A stretch of 58,408 nt of DNA from JALEFZ01 sp039817415. Lineage in GTDB: Bacteria > Bacteroidota > Bacteroidia > J057. Made by a program: the position numbers and the translations under genes. Numbering within the stretch: the stretch's first letter is position 1; every line of letters starts with the position of its first letter. The notes below the pieces were generated by a model, which did not search any database, was not told the DNA's origin, and worked only from the letters and a program-made list of their open reading frames with translations. Of the stretch, positions 7,976 to 16,348 are shown piece by piece. The stretch spans positions 1 through 58,408 of the forward strand of contig JBCBVV010000042.1 of the NCBI GenBank assembly GCA_039817415.1, read 5' to 3'.

Positions 7976-9856
7976 TTAGTTAAGAATGTTATAGTCTGGA
8001 GATATCATGACCAGGTAAATAGCCATATTTACTCTTTCAGATGGATCGTCAACTTCTGTTACAGCAGTAAGAATGGTGGTTCTGGACTCTAGAGACAACT
8101 GGCCGTGGGTGAACAATAGATCCACTCTATCTATCAAAGCTGATGGGTTGGTTGCCAATTGCTCAAATGCTTCCCTGTTTAGGAAAAAGTTCTCTCCCTC
8201 TTCCTCATCCTCATCGCTGGGTAGATAAAGTGGGAATTCTTCTCCCTCAACAATGAATTCTAAGGGATCCCAGAAAGGAAAATTACTGTTATACCGTGTC
8301 CAGTAATCTACCTCATTGACATATCCAATGGAGGTGCTAGAATTATGAATTTGGAATTCTGGTGCATTTAAGTCCAGGTCTGATATGATCCCAAATGGTT
8401 GGTAATCGGGAAGGAAAAAGTTGAAAACAGATGGTGCAAAAAGGATCATCTGAGAAGTCGAATACTCAAAGCGGAAGCCCGGTCCGACAAGCCACCCATT
8501 GTAGTAGCTAGGATTGCCACGAATCTCAAGGGCTCTTAAGTAGTTTGCCTTGCGAATCAAGGGTTCACGTAGCTTGGCGCGATTCAGGTTATTGGTCCTA
8601 TCAGTACATCCTCTTGCTTCATCGTCCATGAGGATGGCAGTAATAACAGCTTTAAGGTCTCCCCTTTGGCCTTGGCCATTATCTACAAAGACTGATGCCA
8701 CTCTGGCAATATAATCTGGAGTTGGGTTGGAGGTAACTAATCGCTGGATCAGCAACTTGCAGATAAAAGGAGGACAGGAAGGATGATTGACCAGAAAGTC
8801 TATTGCATCTTCAATATCCTGCATACCAGATTGATCAGCTGGAATGATGAGTCCATTTAGACAGGATTTTTCCCCTCTGTCATGAAATTGATCAAACATG
8901 ATCATAGGTACTTCAGGATCGGCTCCAGTCCAATCCATTCCAAAATAGGTAGTTTCCTCATCAGGCTCCTCATCAAATTCTTCCTCGAAAAGAGGATTAA
9001 TTGCTCCAGCTCCTAATCCTGTAAAAACACGCGCTAATTCCTTGATATCTGCATTCGTATAAGTGGGAATGGGATTTCCATTAGCATCTAGCCTTCTACT
9101 CCCATCCATGTTCAATTCATACAGACCAATCGAAAAGAGCTGCATGACTTCCCTAGCATAATTCTCATCAGGGAAAATATTCGCTGTAGAATCTGCCTTT
9201 GGGTTGTTGTAGTGGCTGAGATAAAAACCCATGACAGGATGGAGGCTGATCTCTAAGAGCAAATCCTTAAAATTACCAAAGGAATTTCTGATCAGCATAT
9301 CATAATAAGCAGACATTCCTATTCCAGAATCCTCAAGAACATCCGAACCTCTAGCAGAGGTCACAAATATCTCACTCAAGGCAAAGGCTATTCTTTGCCT
9401 AAGCTGATCATTTGATTTTAGGATAAGGTCCCACCAAACGCCTCTTGCTTCGAAGGAACCAAATCCGTCCCCAGGGTCTTCTTCTCGTTCAAGCTCTCGG
9501 TAGTAGGCTATGAAACTTCTGGCTCTTGGTAGAAGGAAATTGGGCTTTGCCTCAAACTGTTCTGTTAGATAGGCTTGGTAGCCCATGCTCTTAACACGCT
9601 GGATTTCTGGATAACTTCCTCCAAAACTAGTGTGAGCAAGAAAACGAGATACGTCCTTAAGCTGGAGTTCGTCTGAATGTTGAAAGCCATCTACTGTGTT
9701 GCTTGCCTGATTGCTGGAAGAAGAATGGTGGCTAGATTGGACCGTAATCCCTTGCATATGACCATTCCCAAGATAATCATCGTACAACTGGGCATCTAAG
9801 CTCCCTGTAAATAGCAGGACTGCTATTAAAAGTAAGTTGCGTCTCATATTTAACAT
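7976..9856 (-). CDS. DUF1800 family secreted protein, copy 3
   Basis: Large secreted protein of a widespread but functionally uncharacterised family that pairs with DUF1501. It has a Sec signal peptide at 1-22 (ending SLDAQ), then a low-complexity Ser/His/Asn linker. The family body begins at VSRFLAHTSFGGSYPEI and includes DENYAREVMQLFSIGLYELN near residue 240 and APSVFNFFLPDYQPFG near 475. The 626 residues include an acidic insertion (about 540-550, rich in Asp/Glu). It is a tandem duplicate of the gene at 9962-11821, with near-identical N-termini and an identical 44-base segment across the start. A second in-frame Met (residue 4) could also serve as start. Confidence 0.92.
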   Translation of the reverse strand: MLNMRRNLLLIAVLLFTGSLDAQLYDDYLGNGHMQGITVQSSHHSSSSNQASNTVDGFQHSDELQLKDVSRFLAHTSFGGSYPEIQRVKSMGYQAYLTEQFEAKPNFLLPRARSFIAYYRELEREEDPGDGFGSFEARGVWWDLILKSNDQLRQRIAFALSEIFVTSARGSDVLEDSGIGMSAYYDMLIRNSFGNFKDLLLEISLHPVMGFYLSHYNNPKADSTANIFPDENYAREVMQLFSIGLYELNMDGSRRLDANGNPIPTYTNADIKELARVFTGLGAGAINPLFEEEFDEEPDEETTYFGMDWTGADPEVPMIMFDQFHDRGEKSCLNGLIIPADQSGMQDIEDAIDFLVNHPSCPPFICKLLIQRLVTSNPTPDYIARVASVFVDNGQGQRGDLKAVITAILMDDEARGCTDRTNNLNRAKLREPLIRKANYLRALEIRGNPSYYNGWLVGPGFRFEYSTSQMILFAPSVFNFFLPDYQPFGIISDLDLNAPEFQIHNSSTSIGYVNEVDYWTRYNSNFPFWDPLEFIVEGEEFPLYLPSDEDEEEGENFFLNREAFEQLATNPSALIDRVDLLFTHGQLSLESRTTILTAVTEVDDPSERVNMAIYLVMISPDYNILN

Positions 9857-9885
9857 ATTTGTTCACCGAATACAGCTCAACAATC
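9842..9885. repeat. 44-bp direct repeat spanning a DUF1800 start (copy A)
   Basis: Identical to 11807-11850. It covers the first codons and the untranslated leader of the DUF1800 gene at 7976-9856. Sixteen bases further upstream both copies also share the 9-mer CCCTACCTT (9902-9910 and 11867-11875; AAGGTAGGG on the coding strand), a candidate promoter or regulator element. Confidence 0.9.
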
Positions 9886-9961
9886 GGTAGGTCGAGGATC
9901 ACCCTACCTTGGGGATAGATTTTTTTTGAATAATGAATGCTGAGCTAGGCTAAGCAGAGAA

Positions 9962-11821
9962 TCAATTGATGATATTGTAATCAGGTGATACCATGATTAG
10001 ATAAAGTCCCATTCTTACTCGTTGCATGGGCTCTGGTATCTGCTCGAGCGCAGCCAGAATGGTAGACCTAGATTCTGTAGACAATTGGCCATGGGTGAGC
10101 ACCAGGTCAAGGCGATCAAGTAAGGACGAGGCATTTGATGCGAGGTCCAAGAAGGCTTGGTAATTTAAGGTAGCAGGATAATTGCTACCCTCATCTTGTA
10201 GGGGAAAGGCCTCTGCAGATTGAATAAAATCAATAGGATCCCAACTTGGGAAATGGCTATCATAAATTGTCCAAAAGTCAACTTCATTGATGTATCCAAT
10301 AGCAGTACTGGAGTTATGGATTTGAAATTCTGGAGCGACCAGTTCTAAGTCCGAAAGAATCCCGAAAGGTTGGTAATCGGGTAGAAAAAAATTAAATACT
10401 GAAGGGGCATAAAGGATCGTCTGAGCTGTAAAGTATCCATACCTGGTTCCATGCGAAATAATCTTGCCACCAAAAAAACTTCTATCGCCACTAATCTCTA
10501 AGGCTCTTAGGAAATGGGTCTTCCTAAGCAATGGCTCCCTTAGTTTGGCCCTGTTTAGGTTGTTGTTGCGATTGGTACAAGACCTGGCTTCATCATCCAT
10601 GAGGATGGCTTTTAGAACCGCCTGTAAATCTCCCCTTACACCCTGATCATTGTTCACAAATACCGTAGCTACTCGAGCGATATAATCAGGTGTAGGATTA
10701 GAGGTAACAAGTCTTTGGATCAATAGACGTGCAATAAAGGGCGGGCAGGAAGGGTGGTTAAAGAGAAAGGATATTGCATCATCTATGTCTTTCATACCGG
10801 CTTGATTAGCAGGTATATTAAGACCCTTCAATAAAGTTTTACTACTTTTTTCATGGAAGTCATCATACATAGCCATTGGAGCCTCTGCATCCTGTCCAAA
10901 CCAATCCATTCCAAAAAACGTCTCAAATTCCTCATCAGGTTCTGCGGCTGTAAAGAGGGGATTAGGGGCACTTCCACTCAGTCCAGTAAATACTTTGGCC
11001 ATTTCTTTGATATCCTGATTGGAATAAGTAGGTATAGGATTGCCGTTGTTGTCTAGTTTTTGGCTTCCATCTATGTTTAATTCATACAATCCTATCGAAA
11101 ATAGCTGCATGACTTCTCTCGCATAGTTTTCATCTGGGAAAATATTGGCTACACTATCTGCCTTGGGGTTGTTGAAATGACTTAAGTAAAAACCCATGGT
11201 GGGAGAAAGAGACACATCCAACAACAAATCCTTGAAGTTGCCGAAAGCATGGCGAATCAGCATATCGTAGAATGCCGTCATGCCCAATCCATACTCCTCC
11301 AACTCTGAACCTACTGCAGATGTAACGAAGATTTCGCTAAGGGCAAAAGCCATTCGTTGCCTCAATTGATCATTCGATTTGAGAACCAGTTCCCACCACA
11401 TACTTCTTGCTTCGAATGAGTTGAAGCCAAGGCGTTCATCTTCCTCTCCCGGTTCCAGATTTCTGTCAAATTCTCTGTAGGCCCAGGCAAGAGGCATCAA
11501 ATAAGTAGGGGTGGCTTTGAATTGTTCCTCCAAATAGGCTTCAAATCCAAGGCTCTTTACTCGTTGTATTTCATTAAAGCTAGCTCCAAAACTTGCTTGG
11601 GCCAAAAAACGCGAAACATCCTGAAGCTGTAATTCCTCAGAATTCTGAAATCCATCAATAGTATTAAGGGCTTGGTTGGAGGAGGAAGAATTATGGCTGG
11701 ACTGAACCCTAATTCCTTGCATATGTCCGTTTCCCAAATAATCATCGTAAAGCTGGGCATCCAAGCTGCTAGCCAGCAGAAGGACAACAAGTAAAAGTAA
11801 GTTGCTTCTCATATTTAACAT
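9962..11821 (-). CDS. DUF1800 family secreted protein, copy 2
   Basis: Paralogue of the next gene downstream, with the same architecture: Sec signal peptide 1-22, short Ser-rich linker, then a DUF1800 body from VSRFLAQASFGASFNEI with the DENYAREVMQLFSIGLYELN and APSVFNFFLPDYQPFG blocks. It has 619 residues. It is the first gene of the second cassette, lying 256 bases after a hairpin terminator that closes the first. A 105-base gap separates it from the following DUF1800 gene, wider than the 15-25 base gaps elsewhere in the cluster, and that gap repeats the leader found upstream of this gene, so each copy may carry its own promoter. Function unknown. Confidence 0.92.
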   Translation of the reverse strand: MLNMRSNLLLLVVLLLASSLDAQLYDDYLGNGHMQGIRVQSSHNSSSSNQALNTIDGFQNSEELQLQDVSRFLAQASFGASFNEIQRVKSLGFEAYLEEQFKATPTYLMPLAWAYREFDRNLEPGEEDERLGFNSFEARSMWWELVLKSNDQLRQRMAFALSEIFVTSAVGSELEEYGLGMTAFYDMLIRHAFGNFKDLLLDVSLSPTMGFYLSHFNNPKADSVANIFPDENYAREVMQLFSIGLYELNIDGSQKLDNNGNPIPTYSNQDIKEMAKVFTGLSGSAPNPLFTAAEPDEEFETFFGMDWFGQDAEAPMAMYDDFHEKSSKTLLKGLNIPANQAGMKDIDDAISFLFNHPSCPPFIARLLIQRLVTSNPTPDYIARVATVFVNNDQGVRGDLQAVLKAILMDDEARSCTNRNNNLNRAKLREPLLRKTHFLRALEISGDRSFFGGKIISHGTRYGYFTAQTILYAPSVFNFFLPDYQPFGILSDLELVAPEFQIHNSSTAIGYINEVDFWTIYDSHFPSWDPIDFIQSAEAFPLQDEGSNYPATLNYQAFLDLASNASSLLDRLDLVLTHGQLSTESRSTILAALEQIPEPMQRVRMGLYLIMVSPDYNIIN

Positions 11822-11850
11822 ATTTGTTCACCGAATACAGCTCAACAATC
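11807..11850. repeat. 44-bp direct repeat spanning a DUF1800 start (copy B)
   Basis: Identical to 9842-9885, covering the start region and leader of the DUF1800 gene at 9962-11821. The two copies mark the junction of a tandem gene duplication. Confidence 0.9.
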
Positions 11851-11989
11851 CGAAAGCTGTGTCCAACCCTACCTTTATCCCAGAAATAATCAGGACAAAA
11901 TGAGACAGCCGATTTCAGGCAACTGAATGAGCGTCAATAGGTTGCCGCTGATTAGATCATTACTAAATGGGCGGTGAAAAGGGTAAAAG

Positions 11990-12023
11990 AAATCCTTCCT
12001 TAGTTTTTACTAAGGAAGGATTT
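11990..12023 (-). terminator. Hairpin terminator after the first cassette
   Basis: A perfect 14-bp stem (AAATCCTTCCTTAG paired with CTAAGGAAGGATTT) with a six-base loop. The minus-strand continuation is T-rich (CTTTTAC). It lies 55 bases after the T9SS gene ending at 12078 and closes the first cassette. Confidence 0.75.
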
Positions 12024-12077
12024 GCGACCTAGAAGGGTGAAAATTGAGTAGATGTAGTTTCCTTAAATCCGATAGAC

Positions 12078-12806
12078 CTATCTGGCGATGAATAATTTTT
12101 TGCTTCCGATTACCGTCTCATTTTGATCTCGCATGATGAGAATGTACAATCCATTTCCAAGTTTGGATACATTAAGGTCCAATTCTGCATCCCCTTTTTG
12201 AACAGCCTGTCTCCTTTGGAAGACTTTTTTACCCAGCATATCATTGATCTCTACGGTCACCTCTCCATCTTCTTCCATGTTAAACGCTAGGGTAGTCTTG
12301 TCATTAGCTGGGTTGGGATACATCCATAAGCTTTCATCCCTTGGGGTGAAGAATTGTGCATAGCGAAATGATACCTTATCGATACTCGCACAAGAGGGAT
12401 GTCCCCATGTATCCGTAACGGTCAGGAGAATGTATCTGGCATGCAAAAATCCGAGTTCGGCAAGTAAGTCACCTGAATAATAGGAAGAACCATCTCCTTT
12501 AGGTAGGAAGTAGGTACCGGCTTCTTTCCAGTTTCGACCATCGGTAGAATAATGGAGAAGAATTTCTCGGGCCCCCATCTCTCGCTCTCCTTGCATGTTA
12601 TTGTTCCAGATCAAAATCGAAATAATCTCCTGAACCTCTCCGAGATCATAGCGGAGCCAATGGCTACCTCCCAATTCTTCATTAGGATTGGGGGCTAATT
12701 CGCAGGATATCCAAGCTTGGCTGTAAGATGTGGAATCCTTACACTGTCCAATAGCTACATGCTGGATAGTTAGGAATAACAGGATGAAAAATAAAGTAGA
12801 TTTCAT
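12078..12806 (-). CDS. Discoidin-like (F5/8 type C) T9SS-secreted protein, copy 1
   Basis: Paralogue of the gene at 5800-6531. A Sec signal peptide (1-20, ending AIGQ) precedes a discoidin-like domain (about 22-150: SHWLRYDLG, ILIWNNN, HYSTDGRNW, ARYILLTV, then GHPSCASIDKVSFR). A T9SS type A sorting domain (about 163-242) runs from LWMYPNPAND through GLYILIMR to the terminal KKLFIAR. It has 242 residues. It follows the DUF1501 gene after 20 bases and is followed by a strong terminator, so it is the last gene of the first cassette. It is expected on the cell surface or released, with a binding rather than an enzymatic role. Confidence 0.87.
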   Translation of the reverse strand: MKSTLFFILLFLTIQHVAIGQCKDSTSYSQAWISCELAPNPNEELGGSHWLRYDLGEVQEIISILIWNNNMQGEREMGAREILLHYSTDGRNWKEAGTYFLPKGDGSSYYSGDLLAELGFLHARYILLTVTDTWGHPSCASIDKVSFRYAQFFTPRDESLWMYPNPANDKTTLAFNMEEDGEVTVEINDMLGKKVFQRRQAVQKGDAELDLNVSKLGNGLYILIMRDQNETVIGSKKLFIAR

Positions 12807-12826
12807 GTTTTTTCTTGGAAGAAGGT

Positions 12827-14236
12827 TTATAGCAAAAAGCCTAAAGGGGCTACACCACTCAAGGGGTCGTAGAAAGTATTGATGTTGGGTAAAACCAAGG
12901 GTAGATCAGAAGCAGAAACACCAAACCACATAGCCAGTTCGGCAAAATACTCATCTGTCGAAATCTTCGGTATCAGTACCCCTCCGCCAAAGTCCAGGGT
13001 GGAATTAGTATTCAATTCAGGATATTCTCCGTAAAAACGATTTCCCTTGACAGCTCCCCCCATGACCATGACATTTCCACCCCATGCATGGTCAGTTCCA
13101 TTGCCATTGGAATTTAAGGTTCTGGCAAAATCCGAAATGGTGAAGGTAGTTACCTTGTCATGCATCCCGATTTCCTTCATGGCTTCGTTAAATTCCCCAA
13201 GAGCTCTACTAACATCGGTCAGCATACTTGCATGGATGTCCAGAATTTCTGCATGATGGTCCCAGCCCGGAACCTCTAGGAAAAAGATCTGCTTATTGAG
13301 TCCCAACGTCTGCTGGGAAGCAATGGTCCTGGCGATCATCCGCATACTTTGAGAGAGTCTTTCACCTGAAAAAACAGTATCAAAAAATACCGAATTGACC
13401 GTAGAGCTAAACAATTCATGTGCCTCCTGTGAGGTCTTGGTAATGTCTACATAGGTTTGCTGGAACACGTCGGTATATTGTTGTTCCAAGATATTGCGAA
13501 TGGCATGTGTTTTTATGGAATCAAGGTAGGTTTCTCCTCCAAAGCCTTCTATGCCCGTACTTCCTCCATTGTAAGGTGAAATAGTATACTCTGTGCTGTT
13601 GTTACCGGATTGGAAGTAATTGTTTCCCGAAAGGGAGATATTCATAGAAATATCCTGATTGCTATTCGACGACCTTAATAGGTCAGCCATTCTCCCGCCC
13701 CAGCCAAGTGAACTTCTGTCATTGGGAATAGAGGTTTGCCACTGTTGGATCTGATCAATGTGCGAAAATAGACCTAGAGGTAATTTAGTGAGCCTATCAA
13801 AAAAGTCATTTTTGTTTTGTATCGGCTCTATGAGGGTACCTACATTAGATACGATGGCCAAATCTCCATCCTGAAACATTTGCTGAACAGCTGGCATAGA
13901 AGGGTGAAATCCATATTTTTTCCCACTCAAGGGATTCACCTCCAGTAAAGTATTGTATTCCAGCGCTAGATTAGAGCGCGTTAACTGATAATCCTCATAT
14001 TCTCCTTCCTCCATGGGAACAAGCATGTTGTAGGAGTCATTCCCTCCGGATAACAGTATACATATAAGGGCTCTATAATCACTTTGGGGATCAAAGGACT
14101 GCATCTTATAAGCCGGTGAAGCAAGTGCGCCCGCTGCCTTTAGGTTAATGAGGGAAGACATCATTGTCGCACCTCCCATAGCTGCACACCCTATCGTTCC
14201 GATGAACTTTCTTCTGGATATATTTTTTCTTGGCAT
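12827..14236 (-). CDS. DUF1501 family protein with Tat signal, copy 1
   Basis: Exported protein of unknown function in the alkaline phosphatase-like clan. The N-terminus has a good twin-arginine motif (SRRKFIG, R8-R9) followed by a hydrophobic segment. Family motifs are ILLSGGNDSYNM, PGWDHHAE and SDFARTLNSNGNGTDHAWGG. The 469 residues align along their whole length with the copy at 6557-7954, including the closing segment LPLVLPNINTFYD and a terminal PLGFLL. It sits between the DUF1800 gene (15 bases upstream) and the discoidin-T9SS gene (20 bases downstream), the same order as in the second cassette. Confidence 0.93.
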   Translation of the reverse strand: MPRKNISRRKFIGTIGCAAMGGATMMSSLINLKAAGALASPAYKMQSFDPQSDYRALICILLSGGNDSYNMLVPMEEGEYEDYQLTRSNLALEYNTLLEVNPLSGKKYGFHPSMPAVQQMFQDGDLAIVSNVGTLIEPIQNKNDFFDRLTKLPLGLFSHIDQIQQWQTSIPNDRSSLGWGGRMADLLRSSNSNQDISMNISLSGNNYFQSGNNSTEYTISPYNGGSTGIEGFGGETYLDSIKTHAIRNILEQQYTDVFQQTYVDITKTSQEAHELFSSTVNSVFFDTVFSGERLSQSMRMIARTIASQQTLGLNKQIFFLEVPGWDHHAEILDIHASMLTDVSRALGEFNEAMKEIGMHDKVTTFTISDFARTLNSNGNGTDHAWGGNVMVMGGAVKGNRFYGEYPELNTNSTLDFGGGVLIPKISTDEYFAELAMWFGVSASDLPLVLPNINTFYDPLSGVAPLGFLL

Positions 14237-14251
14237 AAAGTCAGTAGCTAA

Positions 14252-16063
14252 TCAGTGTAGGATGACGTAATCGGGTGAAATCATAATCAGGTAAATGGCC
14301 ATGTGAACTCGATCTAAATCTTCTTCAATTCCACCCAAGGCTTCAAAAATGGTCTGCCTAGTTGGCTTGGAGAGGGTGCCATGTGTTAAGATCAGGTCTA
14401 ATCTATCCAATAATCCATCTCTATTGGAAGCAATTCTAAGCAAATCATCTAATTCGAGTTCGACCGAATTGTAATCATCATCTGGTAGAGGAATGCCGCT
14501 TTGTATATAATAAATAGGATTGTACAAGGGCATCAGACTTTCTTTAAATGTCCAATAATCCACCTCATTTATATACCCAATGGAGGTTCTGGAATTATGA
14601 ATCTGAAACTCTGGTCCATTCAGTTCTAGATCGGACATCACTCCAGTAGGGCGATAGTTTGGCGAAAAGAAATTGAAGACTGAGGGTGCTTTCAATACCA
14701 TTTGCTCCGTAAAGTATTCAAATCTGAAGCCTGGATTTTGAAGCATGGCGAAAGAGGTAGCAGGATTAAATACCTCAAAGGCTCTTAGAAAATGTGCATA
14801 GCGCATAATCGGCTCCCTCATTCTAGCCATATTTAGACTTTCTCCTCTATCTTCGCATGACCTCGCTTCAGGATCCATTAGAATGGCCTTTGTAACAGCT
14901 TGAAGGTCTCCTCTTTCACCTTTGCCATTGTTGACAAATACCTGAGCCACACGCTCTATATAGGCAGGAGAAGGGTTTGAGGTAATCAGGCGTTGAATAA
15001 GAAGCTTGGATACAAAGGGAGGGCAATTGGGGTGATTGAAGACATTGTCTACTGCCATGCCAATCTCCTCTAGCGGATCTGTTCCACCAGCTATTTGAAA
15101 ACCATTCAGCAATTCTTTTTGGCCCCCTTGATGGTACTCAGGGTACATTTTCATCGGAACCGTGGCATTAGCTTGGGTAAAATCAAGCCCAAAAAAGGCG
15201 AAGTTTCCGCTAGTCCCACCTGGCCCAAGGCCTGTAAATATTTTGGCAAATTCCTTTATATCATCATTGTCATAGGTAGGAATAGGACGACCAAGAGAAT
15301 CTAACTTTAAACTCCCATCCATATTTAATTCATGGATGCCTATGGAGAAAAGCTGCATGATCTCTCTGGCGTAATTTTCATCAGGAAAGATGTTATTGAC
15401 GGGGTCTGCCTTGGGATTGTTGTAATGGCTGAGATAAAATCCCATTACAGGATGTAGACTTACATCGTAGAGCAAATCGCGATAGTTCCCAAAAGCATGT
15501 TTGATGAAGAGGTCGTAAAAATTTGAAATCCCTTTTCCAGCGTAAAAAAGTTGATCCGATGTCGCCCCTACTACAATGATTTCACTCAAAGAAAAAGCCA
15601 TCCTTTGTCTCAACTGGTCTCGAGATTGAAGAATCATATTCCACCATGCTTGGATCACCGTCTCTATGACAACGATCTCTCCACTTCCCGCATGAAGCTG
15701 ACCCTGCATCGAAGCTGTCCTATCTGAAAGTAGGGTAGGAGGAAGGTTGAATTGCTCCTGAAACCATCCCTCATAACCTATCCTTCTAACCCGAAAAATC
15801 TCATCATAGGATCCTCCAAAAGAGGCCTGTGAAAGAAAACGAGATACATCATGTAGTTCCTCCTCTCTAGAAAATTGGAACTCTGCCAGTGTATTAGAAG
15901 CCTGATGCTGCGAGGAAATGGCACCTGAACTACTGACCGTAATCCCATTAGGTTGACCATTGCCTGCATATTGATCAAAGTATTGTGACCATAATGGAAA
16001 GCAACATCCAAAAAATAGAACAAAGAGGATAGATATTCTCATGCGATATAGCTTGTCGTTCAA
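14252..16063 (-). CDS. DUF1800 family secreted protein, copy 1
   Basis: First gene of the first cassette. The frame opens MNDKLYRMRIS; the Met at residue 8 (start 16042) gives a cleaner signal peptide (MRISILFVLFFGCC, cleaved near LWSQ), so either start is possible. The DUF1800 body starts at VSRFLSQASFGGSYDEI and carries DENYAREIMQLFSIGIHELN and APSVFNFFSPNYRPTG. The 603 residues are more divergent from the two other DUF1800 copies than those are from each other, so this cassette split earlier. It is divergent from egtB across 285 bases. Function unknown. Confidence 0.92.
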   Translation of the reverse strand: MNDKLYRMRISILFVLFFGCCFPLWSQYFDQYAGNGQPNGITVSSSGAISSQHQASNTLAEFQFSREEELHDVSRFLSQASFGGSYDEIFRVRRIGYEGWFQEQFNLPPTLLSDRTASMQGQLHAGSGEIVVIETVIQAWWNMILQSRDQLRQRMAFSLSEIIVVGATSDQLFYAGKGISNFYDLFIKHAFGNYRDLLYDVSLHPVMGFYLSHYNNPKADPVNNIFPDENYAREIMQLFSIGIHELNMDGSLKLDSLGRPIPTYDNDDIKEFAKIFTGLGPGGTSGNFAFFGLDFTQANATVPMKMYPEYHQGGQKELLNGFQIAGGTDPLEEIGMAVDNVFNHPNCPPFVSKLLIQRLITSNPSPAYIERVAQVFVNNGKGERGDLQAVTKAILMDPEARSCEDRGESLNMARMREPIMRYAHFLRAFEVFNPATSFAMLQNPGFRFEYFTEQMVLKAPSVFNFFSPNYRPTGVMSDLELNGPEFQIHNSRTSIGYINEVDYWTFKESLMPLYNPIYYIQSGIPLPDDDYNSVELELDDLLRIASNRDGLLDRLDLILTHGTLSKPTRQTIFEALGGIEEDLDRVHMAIYLIMISPDYVILH

Positions 16064-16348
16064 ACTGTCTAATTCCTATAACGATATAACCGCCAAGTTC
16101 GCTGGCTGTTATGAAATCATTAAACCATCTGGTCTAATTGAATTTCTGTCATGTTGATGACACATATATGAGAGCTTTTCGATATATTTGATTCAATCAA
16201 AGACGGCTGACATATTTTTTTGTGTATTCCCTGTTGTACAGGAATAATTTACGTTTTCGAATTGAAAAAAGGAATACGTATAATAATTTCTACATCTGTA
16301 CAACTGGGTAGTTCTTTTATCGTTATATTTTTAAATACCAACAAACCT
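16064..16348. promoter_or_regulatory. Divergent intergenic region, DUF1800 cassette / egtB
   Basis: Carries an imperfect dyad at 16086-16112 (ATAAC, mismatch, GCCA, 7-base loop, TGGC, mismatch, GTTAT) close to the DUF1800 start. A TTG followed about 20 bases later by a T-rich TATTTTTTTG lies near 16180-16220 on the plus strand and could be the egtB promoter. An imperfect dyad ATTCC(C)TGT-ACAGGAAT lies in the likely egtB leader. These are sequence resemblances only. Confidence 0.35.

Noticed and set aside
9886..9910. Terminator between the two DUF1800 genes (GGTAGG/CCTACC)
   Set aside because: The stem is short and imperfect, and the nearby T run is on the wrong strand for these minus-strand genes; the CCTACC part is better explained as the element shared with 11867-11875.
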